Assembly (NCBI GenBank): GCA_030039775.1
Contig: JASHUX010000060.1
Span: 1 to 16,860, forward strand
Source: Alphaproteobacteria bacterium
Lineage (GTDB): Bacteria > Pseudomonadota > Alphaproteobacteria > ATCC43930 > CGMCC-115725
Reading direction: 5' to 3'
DNA length: 16,860 nucleotides
The position numbers and the translations under genes are program-made. Positions 1 to 8,385 of this stretch are shown piece after piece. The notes below the pieces were generated by a model, which saw nothing but the letters and a program-made list of their open reading frames with translations, was not told the DNA's origin and did not search any database. Positions within the stretch are counted from its first letter, which is position 1. Every line of letters begins with the position of its first letter.

Positions 1-1337
1 ACGTCGTCGTCGCGCCGCAGCTTTACGCCGGCACCGGCCTGCGCCTGCGCCTCGGCCTCGTTCTCGGCGACGTAGATCGCGCCGTCGGGTCCATACCAAG
101 CCGGGATCTGATGGCCCCACCAGAGCTGCCGGGAAATGCACCAAGGCTGAATGTTGCGCATCCAGTTGAAGAACGTGTTCTCCCAGCTCTTCGGAACGAA
201 GACCGTGTCGCCCCGCTCCACCGCTTTAATCGGCGCCTTCGCCAGCGTGGCCGCGTCGACGAACCACTGGTCTGAGAGATATGGCTCTAGCACCGCGCCA
301 GACCGATCTCCGTGCGGCACTTGCAGGGTATGCGGCTCGATCTTCTCGACCAACCCAAGCGCCTCGAGATCGGCGACGATTTTCTTGCGCGCGTCGAACC
401 GGTCCATGCCGCGATAAGCGGCGGGCGCGTTGTCGTTGAGCCGCGCGTCCAAATCGAAAATGTTGATCTGCGGCAGATTGTGGCGCCTTCCGACCTCGAA
501 ATCGTTGAAGTCGTGCGCCGGCGTGATCTTCACCGCGCCGCTGCCCGTGGTCGGATCGGCATAGGTGTCCGCCACGACCGGAATGCGCCGCCCAACCAGC
601 GGCAGCATGACATGGTTGCCGATGAGATGCTTGTAGCGCTCGTCGTCGGGATGGACAGCGACGCCGGTATCGCCGAGCATCGTCTCGGGCCGTGTCGTCG
701 CGACCACGATGAATTCGGCGCTGCCCGCGACCGCGTATTTGAAATACCAGAGCGACCCTTTGGTCTCCACGTTTTCGACTTCGAGATCGGAAATGCCGGT
801 GTGCAACACCGGGTCCCAGTTCACTAGCCGCTTGTCGCGGTAAATCAGCCCATCGCGGTATAGCCGCACGAACACGTTGCGCACCGCGGCCGACAAACCT
901 TCGTCCATCGTGAAACGTTCGCGGCTCCAATCCGGCGACGCGCCGAGGGCGCGAAGCTGACGCGTGATGGTGCTTCCCGATTGCTCCTTCCATCGCCAGA
1001 CGCGTTCGACAAATTTCTCGCGACCGAGCTTGTGGCGATTGGTCTGCTCCAGGGCGAGCTCGCGCTCCACCACCATTTGAGTCGCGATGCCGGCGTGGTC
1101 GGTGCCGGGCTGCCACAACGCGTCGCGGCCCTGCATGCGGCGCCAGCGGATCAGAATGTCTTGAAGCGTGAAAGTCAGTGCATGACCTATATGCAAGCTG
1201 CCCGTGACGTTGGGCGGCGGCATCATGATCGTGTAGGGCTCAGCCGCGCGGTCGTGCGCGGCAAAAACACCGGATTCCTCCCAGCGCTTATAGATGTCCG
1301 CCTCGACGTCGGCGGCGCGGTAAGTCTTTTCGAGCAT
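1..1337 (-). CDS. valS: Valyl-tRNA synthetase, N-terminal part (runs off left edge)
   Basis: This is a class I aminoacyl-tRNA synthetase that charges tRNA-Val in the cytoplasm. The reverse strand reads about 445 codons without a stop and is open at base 1, so the C-terminal half (KMSKS loop, anticodon-binding domain, coiled coil) is missing. The protein starts [12 protein letters not shown] and has the HIGH-type signature [14 protein letters not shown] near residue 40. The editing (CP1) domain follows, with [17 protein letters not shown] and [11 protein letters not shown]. The visible end includes [20 protein letters not shown], typical of ValS. A TAA lies in frame only nine bases upstream of the ATG, so 1337 is the earliest possible start; the Shine-Dalgarno is weak. 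It lies 67 bp downstream of the PopZ-like gene on the same strand and is probably the last visible gene of that operon. Identity is very secure. Confidence 0.97.
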   Translation of the reverse strand, partial: MLEKTYRAADVEADIYKRWEESGVFAAHDRAAEPYTIMMPPPNVTGSLHIGHALTFTLQDILIRWRRMQGRDALWQPGTDHAGIATQMVVERELALEQTNRHKLGREKFVERVWRWKEQSGSTITRQLRALGASPDWSRERFTMDEGLSAAVRNVFVRLYRDGLIYRDKRLVNWDPVLHTGISDLEVENVETKGSLWYFKYAVAGSAEFIVVATTRPETMLGDTGVAVHPDDERYKHLIGNHVMLPLVGRRIPVVADTYADPTTGSGAVKITPAHDFNDFEVGRRHNLPQINIFDLDARLNDNAPAAYRGMDRFDARKKIVADLEALGLVEKIEPHTLQVPHGDRSGAVLEPYLSDQWFVDAATLAKAPIKAVERGDTVFVPKSWENTFFNWMRNIQPWCISRQLWWGHQIPAWYGPDGAIYVAENEAEAQAQAGAGVKLRRDDD

Positions 1338-1404
1338 GGACCAAAGTTAGAGGGGATTGGCGCGGGTTAAAACCCTCCACGTTGTCCCCCGCGCGAGAGG
1401 CGGA

Positions 1405-2052
1405 CTACCGCTCCTGCGCCTCGCGGACAAGGCGGGCGATTTCATCCCGGACGAGGCGCTCGACCAGCCGAGGGAGATTGGCGTCGAGCCATTCCTTCAT
1501 ATGCGGCCGCAGCAGTTCCCTGACCATGTCCTCAAGCGTGCGGCCGACATCGCCGAGCGGCAGCTCGGTTTGGCGTGTGGCTTGGCCGATGGTGGCAAGT
1601 TTGGTCAAGGTAGCAACCGACGTGGCCAGCGACGCAGTCTCCGGCGCGGGACGAGGCTCGCGTAGGTCGCGCGGTTCGGCGTTTGGCACCGCCTTAAACG
1701 GCGGCGGCCGGCTGAGGCGGCCGGCGGCGTTCTGTGGTAGCGGCGGCGGTGCAGGCGGCAGCGTCTCGGCCGCACGATGCACCAGGTCCTCGTCATCGAC
1801 GCGCTCGGTCAGATCGAGAATCGCCTCTTGCACCGGCGGCGTGCGCGGCATTTGCGGCGGCGTAGCGTTGGGCGGCAGCGGCGGAAATGCGCGGCCGGGC
1901 GGCTCCGTTCCCGCGACTCGGGTGCCGCCGGTCGAGCTGCGCGCGTCCGCACCGGATGCAGGTTGGCGGCCACTATCTTCGACGATAATGCGGCGGATGG
2001 AGGCAAGAATTTCCTCCATCGACGGTTCGGTTGGATTGCGCACTTCCGCCAT
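1405..2052 (-). CDS. popZ: PopZ-like polar organising protein (DUF2497 family)
   Basis: The 215-aa protein has the two-ended layout of the alphaproteobacterial DUF2497/PopZ family. A short conserved N-terminal helix (residues 9-26, EPSMEEILASIRRIIVED) is the client-binding segment in Caulobacter PopZ. A low-complexity Pro/Ala-rich linker covers roughly residues 30-150. A conserved C-terminal helical region (about 166-215, including LEDMVRELLRPHMKEWLDAN) is the self-assembly part. In Caulobacter PopZ forms a polar matrix that tethers the ParB-parS centromere. The linker here is Pro/Arg/Ala-rich rather than strongly acidic, so matrix properties may differ. A GAGG lies seven bases before the ATG. 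The gene sits between the TolC-family gene (87 bp upstream) and valS, an arrangement I recall from other alphaproteobacteria. The family call is strong; polar organising function is inferred. Confidence 0.88.
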   Translation of the reverse strand: MAEVRNPTEPSMEEILASIRRIIVEDSGRQPASGADARSSTGGTRVAGTEPPGRAFPPLPPNATPPQMPRTPPVQEAILDLTERVDDEDLVHRAAETLPPAPPPLPQNAAGRLSRPPPFKAVPNAEPRDLREPRPAPETASLATSVATLTKLATIGQATRQTELPLGDVGRTLEDMVRELLRPHMKEWLDANLPRLVERLVRDEIARLVREAQER

Positions 2053-2139
2053 TCGGGCGCCTCGGCGTTACTATCGAAAGAGTACGGGAAACGCTCCGCG
2101 ATTTCTAGTCGCGCCGCAGCGTCGCGCGGCATGGCGCGA

Positions 2140-3627
2140 TCAATGATCTTTGTCGGAGCCGTTGTCCTCTGACGCGGAGCCGGAACCGAAGCCGAGCCAT
2201 TTGTCGCGCACGGCGTGATAGTGCTCGTTGACGTCATAGGGCTTGACCTTGAGGTCCAGGTCCGCGGCGGTCAGGCGCCCAACCTGTTGCGCCAGATTGA
2301 ATTCGGCGAGCGCCAGGTCGTGCTGCGTCGACACAAGCTGTACCCGCGTCGAGAACAAAGTCTGCTCGGTAATCAACACTTGAAGAATGGTGACGGTGCC
2401 GACCCGCTGTTCTGCCTGGCTGCCGCGGAATGCTACGTCGGCCGCGGTGACGCTTTCGGTCAGCGCTTTCACCTGCGCGCGGCCGGAAGCAATGGTTTCC
2501 CACGCCTGGGTCGCACCCTGCACGGCGGCGCGGCGCGCGTCGTCGGTCACACCCCGCAATTGCCCGACGGTTTGTATCGCCTGCCGCGTCTGGGAATACA
2601 CCGAGCCACCTTCATAAAGCGGCATAGTCATTTGGGCCTCTACCGACGCGTTTACCGTATCGGAGTTGGGAAAGGCAACGTCGTTGAGCCGCTCGTACGC
2701 CCCGACGATCGACAGTGTCGGCAGCAACTGTCCGCGGATCACCTTCACTTGCTCGCGTTCGGCGTCCTCCGCCAAAAGCGCGGCGATCACGTTGGGATTC
2801 TTGGTCGCGGCCAGGTTCAGCGCTTCCTCGCGTGTCGCCGGCAGGATCGGCCGCGTCTTGGTCGGCGACAGTTTCCCGGGCAGGTGGCCGATCGCGCGTT
2901 CATATTCGGCGCGGCTGACTTGTAGATTGCCTTCGGCCTGGTTGCGGCTGGCGATGGCGCTGGCGTATTGCGCCTCGGCTTGCGCCACGTCCGTTCGGGT
3001 CAGCGTCCCGACCTTGAACTGCTCCTGCGTCGATTGCAATTGCGTGTGCAGGACCTGTTCGTTGCTGATCGCGAGCTCAAGGGTTGCTTGGTCACGTACT
3101 ACATCAAGATAACCCTGTATCACGCTGAAAAATGTTGATTCCTCGGTTACCTGCAATCGTGCCCGTTCCGATTCCACGGTCTTTTCCGCGGCGGCGGTCT
3201 GTGCGACCGTACGACCGCCGCGATAGAGCGGCTCCGAGACGGTTACCGCGACGGTATTGGGCGTGACGTTGTTGAGCGCCGGAAGGCTCGAGGGGATCGA
3301 TAACGGGATGTAGGGCTTCGTGCAGGGGGTCAACGGCGCGCAGCCGGGGTTCGCCAACGCGTAGGTTATTGTCGGTTCGTAGGGCGAGTTGGTTTGCCGC
3401 TCGGCGCCCGCCGAGCCGCTGAAGGACACGGTCGGTCGCCAATTAGCCAGTGCCTGCGGCACGTTTTCGTCGACCGCCCGTAAATGCGCTCGTTCGGATA
3501 GAAGCTGCGGGTTGGTGTCATAAGCCTCGGACAGCGCGTCTTGCAGTGTTTCGGCCCCCGCGACGCCGGCAATCGTCGTTAGCGCGGCGCCGAGCGCCAT
3601 TAACCTTATCCCCCAAGCGAAACGCAT
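2140..3627 (-). CDS. tolC: TolC-family outer membrane efflux/secretion protein
   Basis: A 495-aa outer-membrane channel that would pair with an inner-membrane pump or type I secretion ABC exporter and a periplasmic adaptor. A signal peptide is visible (residues 1-25, hydrophobic core MALGAALTTIAGVAG, likely cut at AGA|ETL). The mature protein starts with the typical TLQDALSEAYDTNPQL. Two OEP repeats follow, each with a barrel-turn signature (SEPLYRGGRT near 131-140 and TMPLYEGGSV later) and FKVGTLTRTDVAQAEAQ / RVGTVTILQVL segments. I chose the ATG at 3627 because it gives the signal peptide directly; the longer reading frame to 3699 would add 24 residues inside the upstream gene. GAGGAG lies 12 bases upstream, rather far. 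It starts 16 bp after the PCMT-like stop, so the two are probably co-transcribed. Odd point: loop 1 (about residues 78-125) is long and has two cysteines (96 and 102). Confidence 0.92.
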   Translation of the reverse strand: MRFAWGIRLMALGAALTTIAGVAGAETLQDALSEAYDTNPQLLSERAHLRAVDENVPQALANWRPTVSFSGSAGAERQTNSPYEPTITYALANPGCAPLTPCTKPYIPLSIPSSLPALNNVTPNTVAVTVSEPLYRGGRTVAQTAAAEKTVESERARLQVTEESTFFSVIQGYLDVVRDQATLELAISNEQVLHTQLQSTQEQFKVGTLTRTDVAQAEAQYASAIASRNQAEGNLQVSRAEYERAIGHLPGKLSPTKTRPILPATREEALNLAATKNPNVIAALLAEDAEREQVKVIRGQLLPTLSIVGAYERLNDVAFPNSDTVNASVEAQMTMPLYEGGSVYSQTRQAIQTVGQLRGVTDDARRAAVQGATQAWETIASGRAQVKALTESVTAADVAFRGSQAEQRVGTVTILQVLITEQTLFSTRVQLVSTQHDLALAEFNLAQQVGRLTAADLDLKVKPYDVNEHYHAVRDKWLGFGSGSASEDNGSDKDH

Positions 3628-3643
3628 CGGCGTCACGGGCTCC

Positions 3644-4297
3644 TCAAAAGACAAAACTTGGCGCCGGGGCAAAGCCTGGCAATAGCGGCGCGGCCGCATC
3701 GAACAACGGACGGCGCGACAGCACGCCTTGGACTCGGGTCATCAACGTGGCGCGGCCCACGTCGGCGTCGGCCTTTATCACCGCGACCAGTCGACCACCC
3801 TCCGCGAGCTGTCCTGCGACTGCATCAGGGATAGCGGCAACCGCGCCCTCGATCGCGATAACGTCGTAAGGCGCGCCCGCCTCATGACCTTGGGCGAAAG
3901 GGGCCTCGACGACGGCGGCATGAAGGACGCCAAGCTCGGCAAGCCGCGCCCGCGCCTGCTGGACCAATGCCGCGTCTTGCTCGACGGCGACCACGCTTCC
4001 CGCGATCCGCGCGATAATTGCCGTTCCGTAGCCGGTTGCGCAGCCGATATCCAAGACCTTCTCGGTGTCGTCGATTTCGGCAGCGGCCAGCATCCGCGCC
4101 AGGATCATCGGCTCCAGCAACGCCCTACCGTTGCCCAGCGGCAGATCGTCATCGAGATAGGCAGTGTCATGGAACGCGACCGGCACGAAGCGCTCGCGCG
4201 GCACCATCAAAAACGCGTCGAGGACGGCCGGGTCCGCCACCTTATTGGTGCGCAGCTGACTCTCGACCATGTTGATGCGCGCCGCGGCGAAATCCAT
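3644..4297 (-). CDS. Protein-L-isoaspartate O-methyltransferase family protein (altered active site)
   Basis: A 217-aa SAM-dependent methyltransferase of the PCMT family. The N-terminal family signature is clear (MVESQLRTNKV at 10-20, FLMVPRERFVP at 29-39). The glycine-rich SAM-binding motif I is VLDIGCATGYGT (81-92), followed by the acidic strand end VAVEQD (103-108). In classical repair enzymes the segment corresponding to 57-63 reads roughly G-Q-T-I-S-Q-P, with a catalytic Ser/Thr. Here it is GRALLEP with no hydroxyl residue, so isoaspartate repair should not be assumed. The start at 4297 is preferred over an in-frame extension to 4423 because the family signature begins directly after it and a GAGG precedes it by four bases. 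It is first gene of the leftward cluster with tolC, popZ and valS, 16 bp ahead of tolC, and is divergent from the SDR gene. Confidence 0.88.
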   Translation of the reverse strand: MDFAAARINMVESQLRTNKVADPAVLDAFLMVPRERFVPVAFHDTAYLDDDLPLGNGRALLEPMILARMLAAAEIDDTEKVLDIGCATGYGTAIIARIAGSVVAVEQDAALVQQARARLAELGVLHAAVVEAPFAQGHEAGAPYDVIAIEGAVAAIPDAVAGQLAEGGRLVAVIKADADVGRATLMTRVQGVLSRRPLFDAAAPLLPGFAPAPSFVF

Positions 4298-4445
4298 GAC
4301 CCCTCGGGTCGCCTCCCATTTATCTTGGCGACTGAAATATTTTCCGCCCGCTTTATAAGGGGGCGGGGGCGCCATGACAATGCCGGATCGCCGCGCCAGC
4401 CGCGCATGCGCCGCATGGCCCACCTACCGCGCGCGTTCGCCAGGT

Positions 4446-4474
4446 TTGGTCGGCGCGAGCGTCGACACTATATC
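4446..4474 (+). promoter_or_regulatory. Candidate sigma70-type promoter of the SDR gene
   Basis: TTGGTC (4446-4451) and TATATC (4469-4474) are separated by 17 bp. The start codon at 4503 would give a leader of about 20 bases. The match is partial (3/6 and 4/6 to consensus). It lies in the 205-bp divergent gap between the PCMT-like and SDR genes, where a promoter is needed. No clear promoter was found for the opposite strand in this gap. Confidence 0.35.
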
Positions 4475-4502
4475 TTCGGGCAAGATTTTCGGAGGGAGCG
4501 CT

Positions 4503-5360
4503 ATGAAATCCGTGGTTGTGACCGGCGCGTCGAGCGGCATCGGGTGGGGTTGCGTCAAGGTCCTGATCGCCGCCGGTTTCCGCGTCTTCGGCAGCGTTCG
4601 CAAGCAGACCGACGCCGATCGTTTGTCCCACGAATTCGGGGCGAATTTCGTGCCGCTGCTGTTTGACGTCACGGACGAGGCGGCGGTCGCCGCCGGTGCA
4701 AGGCAGGTCGCGGACATACTCGGCGGCGAGACGCTGGCCGGCCTCGTCAACAACGCGGGCGTCGCCGTGCCGGGCCCGCTGCATTATGTTCAGATCGACG
4801 ATTTCAAGCGCCAAATCGAGGTCAATCTCACCGGGCAGCTCATCGTGACGCAGGCGTTCCTGCCGTTACTCGGCGCCGACCTAGCGCGAACCGGAACGCC
4901 CGGCCGCGTCGTGATGATCTCGTCGGTGGGCGGCAAGAACGCGCTGCCGTTCCTCGGTCCTTACAACGCCTCAAAATTCGCGATCGAAGGACTGTCGGAA
5001 TCGCTGCGCCGAGAGTTGATGCTTTTTGGCATCGACGTGATCGTGGTCGCGCCGGGTGCGGTGGCGACGCCGATCTGGGACAAGGCCGATGCCGTCGACA
5101 TCACGCCGTTCGCCAACACGCCCTACGCCGCCCCGCTTGCCACGATCAAGAGCTACATGATCGACAACGGCCGGAAGGGATTCCCGCCGGAGCGGATCGG
5201 CGAGACAGTGAAGACCGCGCTCATGGCCGCACGGCCGAAGACGCGCTACACGGTGACGCCGGAGCCGATTCAGAACTTGATGGCCACATACCTGCCGAAG
5301 CGCCTGCTCGACAACATCGTTGCGCGCCGCCTCGGCCTTACTCAGTTAAGCCGCACATAA
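4503..5360 (+). CDS. Short-chain dehydrogenase/reductase (SDR family)
   Basis: A 285-aa classical-type SDR oxidoreductase. The nucleotide-binding motif TGASSGIG is at residues 7-14, the NNAG motif at 83-86, a structural Asn in VNLTG near 108, the catalytic Ser in MISS near 140-141 and the YxxxK pair at Tyr154/Lys158. Basic residues after the second strand (SVRK, 31-34) favour NADP(H) over NAD(H), an inference. The start is fixed by GGAGGGAG four bases before the ATG. The ORF could be extended upstream to 4374, but that extension is Arg/Ala-rich and not SDR-like. The substrate is unknown. The gene is not in an operon with the box genes: it points toward boxB and its last 19 bp overlap the boxB 3' end on the other strand. 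A ring-cleavage role is not supported by position. Confidence 0.92.
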   Translation: MKSVVVTGASSGIGWGCVKVLIAAGFRVFGSVRKQTDADRLSHEFGANFVPLLFDVTDEAAVAAGARQVADILGGETLAGLVNNAGVAVPGPLHYVQIDDFKRQIEVNLTGQLIVTQAFLPLLGADLARTGTPGRVVMISSVGGKNALPFLGPYNASKFAIEGLSESLRRELMLFGIDVIVVAPGAVATPIWDKADAVDITPFANTPYAAPLATIKSYMIDNGRKGFPPERIGETVKTALMAARPKTRYTVTPEPIQNLMATYLPKRLLDNIVARRLGLTQLSRT

Positions 5361-6763
5361 TCGTAGTCGATCGGCAATTCGTTGACGCCGCGGTCGGGCG
5401 GCGCAATCCAGGCGGCGAACTTGCCCGGTTCGGTGACGCGCTGCATCAGGCTCTTGATGAAGGCCCGGTCGCCGTCGCTCGGCAGCCAATGCGGCAGGCC
5501 AGCGGCGTATGCCTCATCGCTCACCACATTGCCCGCGGGATCGACCGGCTGATCGGTCCATAGGCCGGTGCTGCGCCTGAAGCGCGTGCTCGGAAGCGTC
5601 AGCGTTTGCGCGAATCCCGCGGCGGCGACGAACCCGTTCCAGCGGCGCGCGCCGACCGCGCATTCATGGACATACGCGTTCCGCACGGCTTCGTTCATCG
5701 CGTTACGCAGCGGAATCTCCTCGCGCGCCACGCCGCCCTTGCCGTCGGGCAGGTCCAGCGTCATGGCGCCGTCGCGGCAGAGATGGTCGCCGAACTTGGC
5801 CTCGTCCGGCCGGCCTTTCACACCCGCCGCGAAATAGCTCGCGGCATTCGACGAGCTCTCCGCGCCAAACAGATCGAGCGACGACGAGAACCAGAAATTG
5901 AGGTAGCGCTGGATCGTCGGCAGGTCGATCGCGCCGGCCGCGCGCACCTTGTCCGGCTCCTCGCCCACTTCTTTCATCACCTCGAGCGTGCGGCGCACCA
6001 CCCGGGCGACGCCGCTGTCGCCAACGAACATGTGATGCCCTTCCTCGGTCAGCATGAAGCGCGTGGTGCGCGCCAGCGGATCGAACCCGCTTTCGGCAAA
6101 GCTTTTGAGCTGGAACTTGCCGTCACGATCGGTGAAGAAGGTGAACATGAAAAAGCTGAGCCAATCGTCGATCCGCTCGTTGAAGGTGGTGAGGATGCGC
6201 GGCCGATCGGCGTCGCCCGAATGGCGTTCGAGCAGCGCTTCCGCTTCCTCGCGGCCGTCGCGGCCGAAATAGGCATGGAGCAGATAGACCATCGCCCAGA
6301 GGTGACGGCCTTCCTCCACATTCACCTGGAACAAGTTGCGCAAATCGTAAAGCGACGGCGCGGTGTGACCGAGCAAGCGTTGCTGCTCGACCGAAGCCGG
6401 CTCGGTATCGCCCTGAGTCACGATGAGGCGGCGCAACGTTGAGCGCAGCTCGCCCGGCACTTGCTGCCACGCCGGTTTGCCGTACTCGTCGCCGAAGCCG
6501 ATGCACCGGTCCGGCTCCTGTTCGGCCAGAAAAATACCCCAGCGATAGTCCGGCATTTTGACATGGCCGAACGTTGCCCAGCCGGCGCGATCGACCGAAA
6601 TCGCGGTGCGGAGATACGGTTCGCTGGCCAGAAAATCACTCGGTCCCATCTCACGCCACCAGTCGAGAAAACGCGGCTGCCAATGTTCGAGGGCGCGCTG
6701 CAGCGTCTTGTTGCCGCCGAGATCGACATTGTTGGGAATCCGCTCGATATAATCGATCGCCAT
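5342..6763 (-). CDS. boxB: Benzoyl-CoA 2,3-epoxidase, oxygenase subunit BoxB
   Basis: A 473-aa diiron oxygenase that, with the reductase BoxA, converts benzoyl-CoA to its 2,3-epoxide, the key dearomatising step of the aerobic CoA-dependent benzoate pathway. The length matches the family. Diiron ligands are recognisable: Glu121, Glu151 and His154 (VEEGRH, 149-154), Asp212 (TDRDGK), and Glu241 and His244 (TEEGHH, 239-244). These agree, with a one-residue offset, with the ligand set I recall for the Azoarcus enzyme. Other BoxB hallmarks are WGIFLAEQEPDRCIGFGDEYG and the end PIDYDYVRLN. The ATG overlaps the boxC stop by one base (TGATG), which implies translational coupling. An in-frame extension upstream lies wholly inside boxC and is not real. 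The 3' end overlaps the convergent SDR gene by 19 bp. No boxA follows. Confidence 0.96.
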   Translation of the reverse strand: MAIDYIERIPNNVDLGGNKTLQRALEHWQPRFLDWWREMGPSDFLASEPYLRTAISVDRAGWATFGHVKMPDYRWGIFLAEQEPDRCIGFGDEYGKPAWQQVPGELRSTLRRLIVTQGDTEPASVEQQRLLGHTAPSLYDLRNLFQVNVEEGRHLWAMVYLLHAYFGRDGREEAEALLERHSGDADRPRILTTFNERIDDWLSFFMFTFFTDRDGKFQLKSFAESGFDPLARTTRFMLTEEGHHMFVGDSGVARVVRRTLEVMKEVGEEPDKVRAAGAIDLPTIQRYLNFWFSSSLDLFGAESSSNAASYFAAGVKGRPDEAKFGDHLCRDGAMTLDLPDGKGGVAREEIPLRNAMNEAVRNAYVHECAVGARRWNGFVAAAGFAQTLTLPSTRFRRSTGLWTDQPVDPAGNVVSDEAYAAGLPHWLPSDGDRAFIKSLMQRVTEPGKFAAWIAPPDRGVNELPIDYDYVRLN

Positions 6764-8385
6764 CAAACGCGCTCCCAATCGAATTTTGGTTTTGTGCCGG
6801 ACCCGAACAGTTTGAGCGCGCCTTGCGCGCCGGTTGCGTTCGGCCGGTTGAAGATCCAGTTCTGCCACGCCGAGAGCCGCGCGAAGATGCGCGTCGCCAT
6901 CGTCTCCGGCCCGGCGAAGCGTAGGCTCGCCTCGAGTCCGCTCAGGGCGTCGGGCGACAGGCTCGCGCGCTCCTCGATGGCGAGGCGGATTTCCTCGTCC
7001 CAATCGAGTTCGTCGGGCGTCGCCGTGACGAGACCCAACCCCAATGCCGCCGCTGCATCCAGGGGCGTTGCGATTTCGCGTTCGATCTTCTCCACGGCTG
7101 CGCTGTCGCCGGCAAAGCGGTTGGCAATACGGGACAACCCATTCGCCATGGGATAAAGGCCGAAACTCTCGCTTCCCATAGTTATGCGCGGCGCTTCGTT
7201 GCCCTTCGTGTGGAGCATGTAGCTTCGGTCTGCGGCCAAGGCCAATTCGAACAGCGTTCCGGAAAAGCACGAGCGTTCGTCGATGATCGCGAATAGGCTG
7301 CGCGCGGAGATGTCGAGGCGCGAGAAAGTGCGGCGCAACAGCCCGATGGTCTCACGCGCCAGCCAGTGATCGCGATTCCTGTCTAGGTCGGCATCGGCGC
7401 TGAGAACCCGCATGTCGTCGCCGCGCGTCTCGAGGAGGATCGTGCCCATTTCGAGTTCATTGAACCGCAGCATCAGGATGGCGTCGTCGAGCTCGCGTGC
7501 CATCGCCAGCGGCCACCATTCGGCGGGTTCGTACAAGGCTGAGGTAAAAGAGTTGGTAGAATGATCCGGCGCTTTAACTGTGATCGTCGCGACGCGCGCT
7601 TGACGATCTAGAACGACGTCTACCCACCGATAATGATACCCCTCCGCGTCGATCTCACGGCGCAGCGGCGGCAGCGTTATGCCCTTGTCGCCGCGCGGCT
7701 TGGCCAGCGCCGCTGCGCGCTCCTTCACCAGCGCGGCAAAGCGGTTCGGCGGCGCGATGTGATCGACCAGCTTCCATTCCTTCGCGCGGTCGGCGCGCAC
7801 GCCGTCGGCGGTCGTACAGAACACATCGGCCAGGTCGCGCCGTACCCTGCGCTTGTCGATGAGGCGCGTCAGGCCGCCCGTGCCCGGTAGCACACCCAAC
7901 AGCGGTACTTCCGGCAGGCTCACCATGGTCGAGCGGTCATCCACCATCGCGATCTCGTCGCAGGCGAGCGCGATCTCGTAACCGCCGCCCGCGCAAGCGC
8001 CGTTGATCGCGGCGAGGAACTTCAAACCGGAATACGTACTCGAATCCTCGATGCCGGTACGCGTCTCGTTGGTGAATTTGCAGAAATTGACTTTGAACGC
8101 GTGCGGCGAGGTCGCGAGCATGTAGATATTGGCGCCGACGCTGAAGACGCGGTCGCGCGCGCTGGTGATGACCACCGCGCCGACTTCGGGATGCTCGAAC
8201 CGGATGCGGTTCAGTGCATCGTACAGTTCGATATCGACGCCGAGATCGTAGGAATTGAGCTTGAGCTGATAACCCGGAACGATTCCGCCGTCTTCGGCGA
8301 CGTGAAGCGCCAACGTCGCGACCGCGCCGTCATAGGCGACACGCCAATGCTTGTACCGTGACGGATCGGTATCGAACGTGATCAT
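6763..8385 (-). CDS. boxC: 2,3-epoxybenzoyl-CoA dihydrolase BoxC (benzoyl-CoA-dihydrodiol lyase)
   Basis: A 540-aa double-length crotonase-superfamily enzyme that hydrolytically opens 2,3-epoxybenzoyl-CoA to 3,4-dehydroadipyl-CoA semialdehyde and formate. The first crotonase unit carries the oxyanion-hole region NGACAGGGYEIALACD (128-143) and SLPEVPLLGVLPGTGGLTRL (156-175). BoxC-specific stretches include SYDLGVDIELYDALNRIRFEHPEVG near 45-69, FCKFTNETR near 101-109 and the C-terminal WQNWIFNRPNATG. The ATG at 8385 overlaps the boxR stop by four bases (ATGA). The stop overlaps the boxB ATG by one base, so boxR-boxC-boxB reads as one coupled operon. The open frame continues upstream to 9315, but that part is the shadow of boxR. 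No missing residues or breaks were seen. Confidence 0.96.
   Translation of the reverse strand: MITFDTDPSRYKHWRVAYDGAVATLALHVAEDGGIVPGYQLKLNSYDLGVDIELYDALNRIRFEHPEVGAVVITSARDRVFSVGANIYMLATSPHAFKVNFCKFTNETRTGIEDSSTYSGLKFLAAINGACAGGGYEIALACDEIAMVDDRSTMVSLPEVPLLGVLPGTGGLTRLIDKRRVRRDLADVFCTTADGVRADRAKEWKLVDHIAPPNRFAALVKERAAALAKPRGDKGITLPPLRREIDAEGYHYRWVDVVLDRQARVATITVKAPDHSTNSFTSALYEPAEWWPLAMARELDDAILMLRFNELEMGTILLETRGDDMRVLSADADLDRNRDHWLARETIGLLRRTFSRLDISARSLFAIIDERSCFSGTLFELALAADRSYMLHTKGNEAPRITMGSESFGLYPMANGLSRIANRFAGDSAAVEKIEREIATPLDAAAALGLGLVTATPDELDWDEEIRLAIEERASLSPDALSGLEASLRFAGPETMATRIFARLSAWQNWIFNRPNATGAQGALKLFGSGTKPKFDWERV

Noticed and set aside
226..1116. Long minus-strand ORF of 296 codons
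   Set aside because: It is Arg/Ala-rich and lies inside valS in another frame; the valS frame gives recognisable synthetase motifs.
4374..4502. Upstream extension of the SDR protein
   Set aside because: The extension is Arg/Ala-rich and overlaps the candidate promoter; GGAGGGAG lies directly before ATG 4503, followed at once by the nucleotide-binding fold.
6764..7270. N-terminal extension of the BoxB frame by 169 codons
   Set aside because: It lies entirely inside boxC in another frame, is Arg-rich, and the real BoxB start overlaps the boxC stop as TGATG.
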